Source of the DNA: Puniceicoccaceae bacterium
GTDB taxonomy: Bacteria > Verrucomicrobiota > Verrucomicrobiia > Opitutales > Coraliomargaritaceae
Reading direction: 5' to 3'
Length of the DNA: 35,263 nucleotides
Assembly: GCA_017854655.1 (NCBI GenBank)
Contig: JAFMHF010000017.1
Location: 1 to 35,263, forward strand
In this document: positions 1 through 7,869 of the stretch, piece by piece
Position numbering within the stretch: the first letter of the stretch is position 1
Layout: each line of letters begins with the position of its first letter
Program-made: the position numbers and the translations under genes
The notes under the pieces: model-generated
The model's database searches: none
What the model saw: only the letters and a program-made list of their open reading frames with translations
Told to the model about the DNA's origin: nothing

Positions 1-512
1 GCTGCTTTTTTCACTACCTTCTTAGCAACTTTTTTAACCGCCTTCTTTACAGCCTTTTTCTTTGGTGCTGCTTTTTTGGCGACTGTCTTCTTTGTAGCTT
101 TTTTAGGAGCTACCTTCTTCTTAACAGCCTTTTTGGCTGGAGCTTTTTTAGCGATTTTCTTGGTCGCTTTCTTAGTAGTTGTTTTTTTCTTAGGCATAGT
201 TTGTTGGGGGTTAAAATCCGATAATTCGGCTGGTAGAGACTCGAGCGCTGCTCGCAACAGTTCACCCACGCTTACCTTCTTCTGCTTACTCAAGCGGGTA
301 AGTCGCTGACGAAGCTCTGAAGATAAACGCACGGAGATCTGGCGGTGAGAGGATATTTTCAGATTAACATCTGAAGAATCAAAAACACTCACGGCATAGC
401 GAACAACTTCGCTTAGTGAGCGTGCTCCGACTTTCTTTTGTAACTGCTTGAGCTTATCAAGCAGTTCTTGTTGGAGGTCGAAAGTTAAGGGACTAGTAGT
501 TTCGCTACTCAT
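1..512 (-). CDS. tandem ribbon-helix-helix protein with histone-H1-like Lys/Ala tail (3' end outside window)
   Basis: Reading from the ATG at 512 there is one open frame of 170 codons that runs off the left edge. Residues about 6-45 look like a ribbon-helix-helix (RHH/CopG-type) unit: a short strand (PLTFDL), a helix, a turn and a second helix (SLSEVVRYAVSVF). Residues about 55-92 repeat the pattern (QISVRLS, then SVGELLRAALESL). From about residue 106 the protein is almost only Lys, Ala, Val, Thr and Pro in KKA/AKK repeats, as in histone-H1-like nucleoid proteins of Chlamydiae and other bacteria. Inference: an abundant DNA-binding or nucleoid protein, or a regulator with a nonspecific DNA-binding tail. 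An in-frame ATG at 196 begins MPKKKTTTKK and could give a tail-only form. There is no clear Shine-Dalgarno sequence. The plus-strand reading of the tail is an artefact. Confidence 0.82.
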   Translation of the reverse strand, partial: MSSETTSPLTFDLQQELLDKLKQLQKKVGARSLSEVVRYAVSVFDSSDVNLKISSHRQISVRLSSELRQRLTRLSKQKKVSVGELLRAALESLPAELSDFNPQQTMPKKKTTTKKATKKIAKKAPAKKAVKKKVAPKKATKKTVAKKAAPKKKAVKKAVKKVAKKVVKKA

Positions 513-518
513 AATTAC

Positions 519-530
519 GTCGCATGCGAC
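519..530. promoter_or_regulatory. 12-bp perfect palindrome in the leader of the RHH/H1-like gene
   Basis: GTCGCATGCGAC is a perfect palindrome whose inner edge lies 6 nt before the ATG at 512. RHH proteins commonly repress their own genes through short palindromic operators, so this is a candidate autoregulatory operator. It could alternatively form an mRNA hairpin close to the start codon. Only the palindrome and its position are seen directly. Confidence 0.4.
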
Positions 531-536
531 ACGAGC

Positions 537-565
537 GAAAATGCAAAGTGTAGCAACAATGTCAA
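537..565 (-). promoter_or_regulatory. candidate sigma-70-like promoter for the RHH/H1-like gene
   Basis: On the minus strand a perfect TTGACA (-35, 565 to 560) is followed after 16-17 nt by a weak -10-like element (CATTTT/ATTTTC, about 543 to 537). The -35 box is good and the -10 box is poor, so the call is tentative. It places transcription across the palindrome at 519-530. Confidence 0.3.
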
Positions 566-615
566 TACAATAGATTTACGCAAATATTCCCGCAAAAAAA
601 TCAGCCACATTAAAC

Positions 616-1551
616 TTACAACACATCAAAAAGTGCCGCAGAAATCGCTGGAACATCCATGTCACATTCGGGATTAAAAACCGCGGCATCGAAAATTAAA
701 CCAACGCTTGCTTCCTTAACTTTAAAACCAGTGGAACCTTGGACTTTACCAGCGTCAATTTCTGACAATACGATTTCCTTTACGATATACTGCCCCTGCA
801 CTTTCTGAAAGCTTCTTAGCTTGAACTCCGAACGCGGCTCACCATCTACACCAAACACTTTAACTCCAAGTAACCCATAATACATATCGTCTAAAGCGAT
901 CTGCACGCCCGAGATTCCATGTCGAGCAGACAATGAGCCTTCAGGTGGCTTCATGAGAAAACGCTGGCCAATACGACTCAAGATATTCGCGGGCCCCTTG
1001 TATATATAGTCATCCCAATAAATGAATGGCATTTGCAAATCAAAGGGGGTGTAAATCACACCATCAAAGATAGGCTCAAACAACGCCCCATCTTCAATGC
1101 GCGCAAATGGTTCGGCAGGGCCATGACGCATCCATACTTCAGGCGAGATTCCGTTTTGCACGATTAAATCAATCGGAGAAACCTCAACGAGTTGACCGCG
1201 CTTTACCGGCTCAGGATATAGTTGAAACCGGCTAACAGGTCCACGCTCATTCCAAGAACCAAACATGACACCATTATATCGGATAGTTCTACTGCTCTTT
1301 TTCGGTTTATGCTCTAACTGAAACTTGAAACAGAAATCACCATTCAAGCGTTGCGCTCGAAAAGACGCGATGCGCTTGGCTCCCTCCTCTGCATCAATCT
1401 TCTCCATAATCGAAGGTCGCGGAGCACTATCTCCAGCTCGCTGGGCATGAGAGACACTTGGTAACCAGGCATAGAAAAGGCCAGCTGCGGTAAAACCGAG
1501 AACAGCTGACCTTAGTCTAAAGAAAAATTTAGGTGTCTTTATGGGATGCAT
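616..1551 (-). CDS. secreted protein, possibly outer-membrane lipoprotein-sorting (LolA-like)
   Basis: 311 aa. The N-terminus has basic residues, a hydrophobic core (AVLGFTAAGLFYAWL) and an A-X-A-type site (VSHA, then QR near residue 37), so a Sec signal peptide is likely. The mature part is mixed alpha/beta with many aromatic residues and no membrane segments. The overall pattern (FCFKFQLEHKPK..., FDLQMPFIYWDDYIYKG, repeated strands ending in a conserved-looking C-terminal block) is reminiscent of LolA-like periplasmic lipid-binding proteins, but this is a weak resemblance. Its ATG overlaps the secG stop codon by one base (TAATG), so the two are probably co-transcribed and translationally coupled. 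A job in the cell envelope fits both the signal peptide and the secG linkage. Confidence 0.7.
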   Translation of the reverse strand: MHPIKTPKFFFRLRSAVLGFTAAGLFYAWLPSVSHAQRAGDSAPRPSIMEKIDAEEGAKRIASFRAQRLNGDFCFKFQLEHKPKKSSRTIRYNGVMFGSWNERGPVSRFQLYPEPVKRGQLVEVSPIDLIVQNGISPEVWMRHGPAEPFARIEDGALFEPIFDGVIYTPFDLQMPFIYWDDYIYKGPANILSRIGQRFLMKPPEGSLSARHGISGVQIALDDMYYGLLGVKVFGVDGEPRSEFKLRSFQKVQGQYIVKEIVLSEIDAGKVQGSTGFKVKEASVGLIFDAAVFNPECDMDVPAISAALFDVL

Positions 1552-2051
1552 TAATTTGAAGTTGGTACAGTCTCAGTCGTCGACGCTTCTGCGTCAACAA
1601 CTGGAGCAACCACTTCAACAGACTCGACTATCGCTTCAATTGTTCCCCCTGCGTCTTCGACGACAGCAATAACATCTTCAACCTCAACAACGCCCGTACC
1701 TGCAACAGCAGACTCTTCAACCTCAGCAACAGCAGTCTCAGCCGTCGGAGCCACCTCTTCAGCGCTAATTAATTCACCCGCACTGACGATCTGTGTACGA
1801 TTGGACGCCTCAGATTGATACATAAGGAACAAGCCCAATGCCACTAAGAAGAAAGCAATGATACCATAAATAGTACCCTTAGTCAGTATACTGCTGGTAT
1901 CCGAACCAAATGCCGACTCAGCCGCACCGCCTCCAAGCGCTGCTCCCATACCTCCGCTCTGGCTAGTGCGTTGCATCAAGACCAGCAAGATGACGAAAGC
2001 AGAAATAAGAATAAGAACTAGAGTGAGAAGGCTGATGAATAATGCGCTCAT
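1551..2051 (-). CDS. secG: preprotein translocase subunit SecG with long acidic C-terminal tail
   Basis: From the ATG at 2051 the protein is 166 aa; the frame stays open upstream to 2222, but SecG homology begins at this ATG ([18 protein letters not shown]). Seen: a first membrane segment (about 3-24), the SecG loop with a Gly/Ser-rich stretch ([20 protein letters not shown]), a second membrane segment (about 58-78), then about 85 residues rich in Ala, Val, Glu and Thr. SecG is usually about 75-110 aa, so the tail is an add-on. SecG is the small auxiliary subunit of the SecYEG channel in the inner membrane. It overlaps the downstream secreted-protein gene by one base. No tpiA lies upstream, unlike the common tpiA-secG arrangement. 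Confidence 0.9.
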   Translation of the reverse strand: MSALFISLLTLVLILISAFVILLVLMQRTSQSGGMGAALGGGAAESAFGSDTSSILTKGTIYGIIAFFLVALGLFLMYQSEASNRTQIVSAGELISAEEVAPTAETAVAEVEESAVAGTGVVEVEDVIAVVEDAGGTIEAIVESVEVVAPVVDAEASTTETVPTSN

Positions 2052-2238
2052 AAAATATCGCGGATGGGAATTAGAAAAGCTTGCTAAATTGCGCAGTGAG
2101 CACCCGAGTTCAAGCGATAAATTCAACAGAAACGGCTCTATAGCCAGAAAAAGCCACTGGATCTGATCGCGTCTCCTTATATAATTGATAAATTTCGCTT
2201 TGACAGTCACCCCTGACTGCATTTTCTGATGCGCACAA

Positions 2239-2487
2239 ATGGAAAACGCACCTTACCAGAAACTACTCACTAAAGGCCACATTGCTCTTGGAGCGATCCT
2301 CACACTTGGAGTCTTCATCCTAATGTCGTTTTTATTGCGCCCATTTACTTTCTCAACTGACCCGACAGTTGCACAGCTACAGGCTTGCTTCACCGCGATC
2401 CCGATCAGTGCAACCTTTTGGTTTGCGTGCCACATGTTCATGCTCGTCCTAGTCGATCAGCGTAAGCGCAACAAAGCAGGTAAGTAG
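2239..2487 (+). CDS. small two-helix membrane protein of unknown function
   Basis: 82 aa, divergent from secG. Two hydrophobic segments are visible (about residues 13-35 and 52-74), with a basic C-terminus ([11 protein letters not shown]) that would favour a cytoplasmic end. It is followed 25 nt later by a strong intrinsic terminator, which supports a real, separately transcribed gene. I do not recognise the family. The antisense frame over the same stretch is a shadow. Confidence 0.65.
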   Translation: MENAPYQKLLTKGHIALGAILTLGVFILMSFLLRPFTFSTDPTVAQLQACFTAIPISATFWFACHMFMLVLVDQRKRNKAGK

Positions 2488-2512
2488 ATTAAGCTCTAGA
2501 TAATTTCCAGAC

Positions 2513-2547
2513 AAGGCCGCATCCTGCATTCAGGATGCGGCCTTTTT
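2513..2547 (+). terminator. strong intrinsic terminator after the small membrane protein gene
   Basis: A perfect 12-bp stem (GGCCGCATCCTG at 2515-2526 with its complement at 2531-2542), a CATT loop and five T residues. Flanking AA/TT could extend the stem. Confidence 0.93.
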
Positions 2548-2789
2548 CATGTGCCTGCCCTTCCGCGATCACTGAGAAACACTTGTTAAGACTCGGTAGA
2601 GGTGGCAGTCAGCAGACCTATTGATGAGCATTGGGAATCGAATAACCTAGAGGGACGACTTCCACGTCGTCCGCATTGCCTTTAAACTTACCCCTTGCGG
2701 TCAACACTGCGGCGGGCCTTGCCCATCTCAGCACAAAAGTGGCACGATACCCACTGAGTGAGCAACTCTTCGACAATGCAGGACAACGA
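2548..2789. other. gene-free spacer with one interrupted palindrome
   Basis: Between the terminator and the tatC stop there is no convincing gene. At 2653-2672 there is an interrupted palindrome, GGACGAC-6 nt-GTCGTCC. A 62-codon minus-strand frame crosses the stretch but has no recognisable domain and overlaps the tatC stop. Confidence 0.5.
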
Positions 2790-3698
2790 TTATTCCTTGG
2801 CGTCAAGCTCTGCTAATTCAGCAGCACGGCGTTTCTTCTCGATATGCGAACCGACCAAGATCGCCAGCTCGTAGAGCCCGTATAGAATCCCTGTCGTCAA
2901 CGGCAAAGATAAAAAGTCACCTCCAGGAGTTAGCAGCGCCGCAAAGATCATCGTCCCGACAAAAACCGCCCGACGAATCGCTTTCAGCTTCTCAACCGCT
3001 AACACTTGTATGAAGATCAAGATCACTATAATTAGTGGAAACTGAAAGATCGCGCCCGTCGCCAAGGAAAACCAGACGACCATGCTATAATATTCCGACG
3101 CGGCCAACAGCACCTGAAAGCCCATCACTTGGTTGAACTTAACTGAGAAAGCCAGCGTAAGCGGCAGAATCCCATAAAATGCGACCGCCACTCCTGACAG
3201 GAATAAGACAAATGCAGCGAAACAAGCAGGACGCACCACTTTACGCTCTCGATCCGTTAACCCCGGAGCAATGAAGCACGCCATAAAATACAGAACAAAA
3301 GGCATCGACAGTACTAAGCCCCCCAACAACGCGATCTGAATAAAAACCGAAAAGACACCCATCGGCTTATACGTAATCAATTTCTCTCCGACCAATTCCG
3401 CCGACCCATAAGCCTCAATCAAAGGCATCTGCAGAAAAGCACCAACATATGGCATCAAGCAACCAACAATCACCACGCCGAGGAGAAACGCTAAAATACT
3501 ACGGCCGACCGTCCAACGAAAATCCTCCAGATGCTCCAAGAAGGACATTCCGCTCTCTTCCGGATCTGGCTCTAACCCATCGTCCCAATTAAACTCACCT
3601 TCGTCACTGTTTGAGAACTCACCTTCGTCACTGTTTGAGAACTCATCTTCTCCACTGTTTGAAAAATCGTCTTCGTCACTGTTTGGATATTCCGTCAT
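2790..3698 (-). CDS. tatC: Sec-independent protein translocase TatC with acidic repeat N-terminus
   Basis: 302 aa from the ATG at 3698; the frame opens earlier (3743), but the residues before this Met look like leader. After an acidic N-terminal region of about 50 residues, TatC begins at [20 protein letters not shown], the family's conserved start (HLxELRxR). Six hydrophobic segments follow, with FxPGLTxxER ([13 protein letters not shown]) and the C-terminal [11 protein letters not shown] region typical of TatC. TatC is the integral membrane receptor for twin-arginine signal peptides. No tatA/B is adjacent in the window. The odd part is the N-terminus, built from four octapeptide repeats of the type FSNSDEGE encoded by 24-bp DNA repeats. 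It would lie on the cytoplasmic side. Divergent from ppdK. Confidence 0.95.
   Translation of the reverse strand: MTEYPNSDEDDFSNSGEDEFSNSDEGEFSNSDEGEFNWDDGLEPDPEESGMSFLEHLEDFRWTVGRSILAFLLGVVIVGCLMPYVGAFLQMPLIEAYGSAELVGEKLITYKPMGVFSVFIQIALLGGLVLSMPFVLYFMACFIAPGLTDRERKVVRPACFAAFVLFLSGVAVAFYGILPLTLAFSVKFNQVMGFQVLLAASEYYSMVVWFSLATGAIFQFPLIIVILIFIQVLAVEKLKAIRRAVFVGTMIFAALLTPGGDFLSLPLTTGILYGLYELAILVGSHIEKKRRAAELAELDAKE
3592..3687. repeat. four tandem 24-bp repeats inside tatC
   Basis: Four consecutive 24-nt units start at 3592, 3616, 3640 and 3664. The first two are nearly identical and the others have diverged slightly. Each encodes an acidic octapeptide with Phe-Ser-Asn-Ser. Because the unit is a multiple of three, copy-number changes would keep tatC in frame. 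Confidence 0.9.
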
Positions 3699-3908
3699 AG
3701 CTATAACATACTTTTGAATAAGACCGCAGTGTAACCGCAACACTGAAAATGCGCCGAATAAATAAATTATCCAATCTGGCCGATTACTCGGCTTCTAATC
3801 CATTGACAGGCATGGCGAAATTCATTTGCTACACGATTTCCGCCTGCTGAGAGAATTCAAAAACAGATTACCTCAGCAATCAACTCGATCCAATCTAGGT
3901 CGTTTCTT

Positions 3909-6668
3909 ATGCCAGCTAAAAAAGCAAAAAAAGTCACAAAAAAAGCAGCCAAGCGCACAGTCGCGAAGGCAATTAAATACAGCTACGACTTCGGTCAAAA
4001 AACTGATGGTAGCTCCAAACTCCGAGAACTTCTCGGTGGTAAGGGTGCCAATCTCGCTGAGATGGCCCGTATTGGCCTGCCAGTGCCACCAGGCTTCACG
4101 ATCACCACTGACGTCTGCTCTTACTTTTACGACAACGGTCGCAAATATCCAAAGACACTCGCTGCTGAAGTTAAAGCTTCGGTTGCTGTGATCGAAAAGG
4201 AAGTTGGCAAAAAGCTCGGTGCTGAAAAGAACCCACTCCTGCTCTCCGTTCGCTCCGGCGCTCGCGAGTCCATGCCTGGCATGATGGACACCATTCTTAA
4301 CCTAGGTCTCAACGACAAGACAGTTAAGGCACTCGCTAAAGAATCCGGCAACCCAGCATTCGCATACGATTGTTATCGTCGCTTCATCCAAATGTATGGC
4401 GATGTCGTCATGGGCGTTCAAGCGGTCAACGAAAACGACCACTGCCCATTCGAAGCGATCCTCGAAAAAATCCGTAGCGAAGCTGGCGTTGAACTCGACA
4501 ATGAGCTTACAGCTGCTGACCTCAAAGAGCTGATTAAGCGCTACAAGGCAGTCATCAAACAACGCACTGGCACCGCGTTCCCACAAGATGCTTACGAGCA
4601 ACTCTGGGGTTCCGTCAGCGCCGTGTTCAACTCATGGCAAAATGAGCGCGCGACACTTTACCGCCAGAAATACGGCATCCCAGCAGCTTGGGGCACCGCT
4701 GTTAACGTTCAGGCTATGGTCTTCGGTAACATGGGTGACACTTGCGCAACAGGTGTTGCTTTCACACGTGACCCTGCAAATGGTGAGAAAGTCTTCTACG
4801 GCGAATATCTCATCAATGCTCAAGGCGAAGACGTTGTGGCAGGTATCCGAACTCCAAATCCGATCGCACAGCTCAAGGACGAAATGCCACACGCGCACGC
4901 TGACCTCGAAGCCGTTCGTAAAAAACTCGAAAAGCACTTCAAGGACATGCAAGACTTCGAGTTTACCGTTGAAGACGGTAAACTATGGATGTTGCAGACT
5001 CGTAACGGCAAGCGCACTGGCCTCGCGGCGGTTCGTATCGCAGTTGAGCTGGTTAAAGAAAGGCTGATCGATCAAAAGACTGCACTTCTTAAGATCCCTG
5101 CGGACTCGATCTCTTCCCTGCTAGTGGCGGTCTTCGACCCAGTTGCAGTGAAGAAGGCGAAGGTCCTGACAACTGGTCTTCCAGCTGGTCCAGGTGCTGC
5201 CTCTGGTAAAATCTGCTTCACCGCTCCTGAAGCTGAAGCAGTTGCTGCTCAAGGTGGTCGCGCAATCCTTTGCCGTGTTGAAACAACTCCTGAAGACCTT
5301 CGCGGCATGATCGCAGCGGATGGTATTCTCACCTCTCGTGGCGGTGTTTCTTCTCACGCTGCACTGGTTGCTCGTCAGATGAATAAGGTCTGCGTCTGTG
5401 GCGCGTCTGCAGTCATCATTAGCTACGGTGCTGAAACACTCAAAATCGGCAACAAAACCTTCAAGAACGGCGACGATATTTCTATCGATGGCACAACTGG
5501 TGAAATCTTCGCTGGTGCAGTTGCAACCGCTCCCTCTGAAGTTGACCAAGTGCTCAACGGTAAGTTGAAAGCCAAGGACAGCTATACATTCCAAATGTAT
5601 GACCAAGTGATGAAGTGGGCTGACAAACATCGCAAGATGGGCGTTCGCACAAATGCTGACTCTCCTGAGCAAGCCATTTCCGCGATCGCTTACGGCGCTC
5701 AAGGTATCGGACTTTGCCGCACAGAGCACATGTTCTTCGAAGGTGATCGCATCACATTCATGCGTCAGATGATTCTTGCAACTGACGAAAAAGAGCGCCG
5801 CGCAGCACTCAAGAAGCTTCTTCCATTCCAACGCAAGGACTTCACAGGTCTCTTCAAGGCAATGGGCGGTCTTCCTGTAACCGTGCGTTTGCTCGACCCA
5901 CCTCTGCACGAGTTCCTCCCTCACGATGAATCCTCCAAGCGTGAGCTTGCGAACTCCCTCGGCGTAAATGTTGACGTGATCTCAAACCGCGTGCACGCAC
6001 TCCACGAATCCAACCCAATGCTTGGCCACCGTGGTTGCCGTCTCGGCATTTCCTATCCGGAAATCACCGAGATGCAGGCACGTGCGATCTTCGAAGCCGC
6101 TGCAGCTTGCTACAAGCTCAAGAAGCCAATCAAGGTGATTCCTGAAGTCATGATTCCTCTCGTCGGCTTCGCTGATGAGCTCAAGAATCAAGTCGCAGTG
6201 GTTCACCGCGTCGCCGCTGAAGTCATGGAGAAGAAGGGCATCAAGTTCAAATATCTCGTCGGTACAATGATCGAAGTCCCTCGTGGCGCTTTGACCGCTG
6301 ATGAGATTGCTGAAACTGCAGAATTCTTCAGTTTCGGAACCAATGACCTGACTCAGACTGGTCTCGGCATGAGCCGTGATGATGCAGGCACATTCCTCGG
6401 CAATTATAAGGATCTCGACATTCTTCCACAAAACCCATTCGCATCCATCGATGCTGCGGGGGTTGGCCAGCTCGTTGAAATCGGCGCACAAAAGGGTCGC
6501 AAGACTAAGAAGAACTTGAAACTCGGCGTTTGCGGCGAGCATGGTGGCGATCCAGCTTCCATCGAGTTCTTCCACAATGTCGGCCTCGACTATGTTAGCT
6601 GCTCGCCCCCTCGCGTGCCAGTTGCTCGCCTATCCGCTGCACAAGCAGCACTTAAGGCGAAGCAGTAG
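3909..6668 (+). CDS. ppdK: pyruvate, phosphate dikinase
   Basis: 919 aa. Interconverts pyruvate + ATP + Pi and PEP + AMP + PPi in the cytoplasm. The core starts around residue 24 (KYSYDFGQ...[11 protein letters not shown]), followed by the nucleotide-binding domain ([21 protein letters not shown]), the swivelling phosphohistidine domain with [15 protein letters not shown] (phosphorylated His483), and the C-terminal PEP/pyruvate barrel with [19 protein letters not shown] and [10 protein letters not shown] (catalytic Cys875). All expected catalytic features are present and the length is normal apart from a 23-residue lysine/alanine-rich N-terminal extension ([20 protein letters not shown]). The ATG at 3909 has only a weak AGGT upstream. 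A TTGACA at 3803-3808 is a possible -35 element. A strong terminator follows. Confidence 0.98.
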   Translation: MPAKKAKKVTKKAAKRTVAKAIKYSYDFGQKTDGSSKLRELLGGKGANLAEMARIGLPVPPGFTITTDVCSYFYDNGRKYPKTLAAEVKASVAVIEKEVGKKLGAEKNPLLLSVRSGARESMPGMMDTILNLGLNDKTVKALAKESGNPAFAYDCYRRFIQMYGDVVMGVQAVNENDHCPFEAILEKIRSEAGVELDNELTAADLKELIKRYKAVIKQRTGTAFPQDAYEQLWGSVSAVFNSWQNERATLYRQKYGIPAAWGTAVNVQAMVFGNMGDTCATGVAFTRDPANGEKVFYGEYLINAQGEDVVAGIRTPNPIAQLKDEMPHAHADLEAVRKKLEKHFKDMQDFEFTVEDGKLWMLQTRNGKRTGLAAVRIAVELVKERLIDQKTALLKIPADSISSLLVAVFDPVAVKKAKVLTTGLPAGPGAASGKICFTAPEAEAVAAQGGRAILCRVETTPEDLRGMIAADGILTSRGGVSSHAALVARQMNKVCVCGASAVIISYGAETLKIGNKTFKNGDDISIDGTTGEIFAGAVATAPSEVDQVLNGKLKAKDSYTFQMYDQVMKWADKHRKMGVRTNADSPEQAISAIAYGAQGIGLCRTEHMFFEGDRITFMRQMILATDEKERRAALKKLLPFQRKDFTGLFKAMGGLPVTVRLLDPPLHEFLPHDESSKRELANSLGVNVDVISNRVHALHESNPMLGHRGCRLGISYPEITEMQARAIFEAAAACYKLKKPIKVIPEVMIPLVGFADELKNQVAVVHRVAAEVMEKKGIKFKYLVGTMIEVPRGALTADEIAETAEFFSFGTNDLTQTGLGMSRDDAGTFLGNYKDLDILPQNPFASIDAAGVGQLVEIGAQKGRKTKKNLKLGVCGEHGGDPASIEFFHNVGLDYVSCSPPRVPVARLSAAQAALKAKQ

Positions 6669-6697
6669 TCTGGATCGAATCAGTCACATTTAAGTTC

Positions 6698-6728
6698 AAA
6701 AGCCCTTCGGTTCGCCGAAGGGCTTTTT
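6698..6728 (+). terminator. intrinsic terminator after ppdK
   Basis: Stem AAGCCCTTCGG / CCGAAGGGCTT with a TTCG tetraloop (6711-6714) and a long T run after 6722; flanking A residues can pair with the T tract. It lies about 30 nt past the ppdK stop. Confidence 0.95.
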
Positions 6729-6766
6729 TTGGTTTATCGTCGAGAACTGGGAAAGCCTAAAGAAGA

Positions 6767-6823
6767 GAGGGCGACTCGCCCTCCTTCGCAGCAACACAGG
6801 ATCAACGTGGGCGAGTCGCCCAC
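6767..6823. repeat. pair of GGGCGASTCGCCC palindromes
   Basis: Two 17-nt palindromes with one central unpaired base: GAGGGCGACTCGCCCTC at 6767-6783 and GTGGGCGAGTCGCCCAC at 6807-6823. The same family recurs at 18969-19074. They sit in a gene-free spacer after a terminator, like REP-type extragenic palindromes. Confidence 0.85.
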
Positions 6824-6964
6824 AATCCTATTTTAATCGCTCAGGTAGACCACCATAAGGATGCCTTCGACGCGAAATGACGAAAAGCTTTTTTTGTTTC
6901 ACGTCATCCGAAATCCGCACGCATACCAGAATCATTTATTTTCGCTTGCTGGAGGGGCGTTTGA
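6824..6964. other. remainder of the ppdK to GYF_2 spacer
   Basis: No gene seen. There is a weak nested inverted repeat: ATGACG (6877-6882) and CGTCAT (6902-6907) around AAAAGCTTTT. A GGAGG at 6951-6955 lies 9 nt before the ATG at 6965. Confidence 0.4.
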
Positions 6965-7837
6965 ATGACTATTTATATATCATTCCAAGATTGCCGAGCC
7001 AGGCTCAGCAGTAAAGTCGCACCACTCCTAATCATGGCAGACTACTACATCCGTACACCCGACCGCGAGGAATCTCGTGGCCCCTTCGAAGCTTCACAAC
7101 TTTTGACCTTAGCTGAAGCGGGCCAAATTACAGAGAATACCCTCCACTACGACGAAAACAAAGAAGAGTGGACCCCCATTGGCCTAAACCAGCAACTCAA
7201 AGCAGAGGTTTTCCCTGAAAACGAAAAACTCTCGCTTAAAATTAATCCGCCAGAAGAAGCATCAACCCAAGCTGAAAATGATTCAGCTGAGCAAGGCGGC
7301 ATCAAAGTCACCGACATGCTCGCGGCAGCCGAACGCGACTCGGAAGAGACACGCCACTTAAAAAAGAGAGAAGAAAGCTTTCATAAAGCCGCAGCACTCT
7401 CAACCAGCAGTCTCGGCCTGATGATGATGCTCTCGGCAGTCGCCCTGCTCGCACCGCATTTTTCGGCCATCAACGAAGCGATCACAGCAGGAGAAGTCAG
7501 CACGATCTTCAACTACCCATTCATGATTGTCGGACTTTTTGATTTCATCATGGCGGCGATGTTGTTCCTCGCCGTCACTGAGGTCTATCCGCTGCTACGT
7601 GGCCGCGCCATGCTCACCCTTGGCTTCGGCATTTATGTCGGCTGGGCGCTCGGCGACCCGATCATCCTAATCGCATCCGCTGCGGCTGGTTTTGGAATTT
7701 TCTACGCAACCATCGCGCAAAGCTTCTCGACCATGCTCGTGGCCGTGGCACTTGGCATCGGCGGTAACGCAGCCCTTGCCTACTTAGCCATTATCGGCCA
7801 CTTCGCAGGATTTTTCGATAGCATTATTTCGAGCTAA
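6965..7837 (+). CDS. GYF_2-domain membrane protein of unknown function
   Basis: 290 aa from the ATG at 6965, chosen because GGAGG stands 9 nt upstream, which is rare in this window. The ATG at 7034 (MADYYIRTPD) is the alternative, because the domain starts immediately after it. Residues about 25-75 match the GYF_2 (DUF4339) pattern: YYIR, then RGPFEASQLLTLAEAGQI and a conserved Trp (EEWTPIG). A charged linker with a possible helix follows (DMLAAAERDSEETRHLKKREE), then three or four hydrophobic segments between about residues 145 and 285. GYF_2 domains are thought to bind peptides or act in signalling at the membrane; no specific role can be given. The gene runs in the same direction as the yihY-like gene 32 nt downstream, so an operon is possible. 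Confidence 0.85.
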   Translation: MTIYISFQDCRARLSSKVAPLLIMADYYIRTPDREESRGPFEASQLLTLAEAGQITENTLHYDENKEEWTPIGLNQQLKAEVFPENEKLSLKINPPEEASTQAENDSAEQGGIKVTDMLAAAERDSEETRHLKKREESFHKAAALSTSSLGLMMMLSAVALLAPHFSAINEAITAGEVSTIFNYPFMIVGLFDFIMAAMLFLAVTEVYPLLRGRAMLTLGFGIYVGWALGDPIILIASAAAGFGIFYATIAQSFSTMLVAVALGIGGNAALAYLAIIGHFAGFFDSIISS

Positions 7838-7869
7838 TACCGTCTAAATAAAATTAGTAGCTAATTATT

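Noticed and set aside
76-309. 77-codon plus-strand frame of Phe/Leu/Val-rich sequence
   Set aside because: It is the antisense of the Lys/Ala-rich tail of the minus-strand RHH/H1-like gene; its hydrophobic look comes from the complement of AAA/AAG codons.
2618-2806. 62-codon minus-strand frame in the spacer after tatC
   Set aside because: No recognisable domain, no ribosome site, overlaps the tatC stop, and covers an interrupted palindrome; treated as chance.
4127-6575. Several long antisense and shifted frames inside ppdK (e.g. 5121-5924 and 5982-6575 minus)
   Set aside because: ppdK is complete with all motifs; these are codon-bias shadows.
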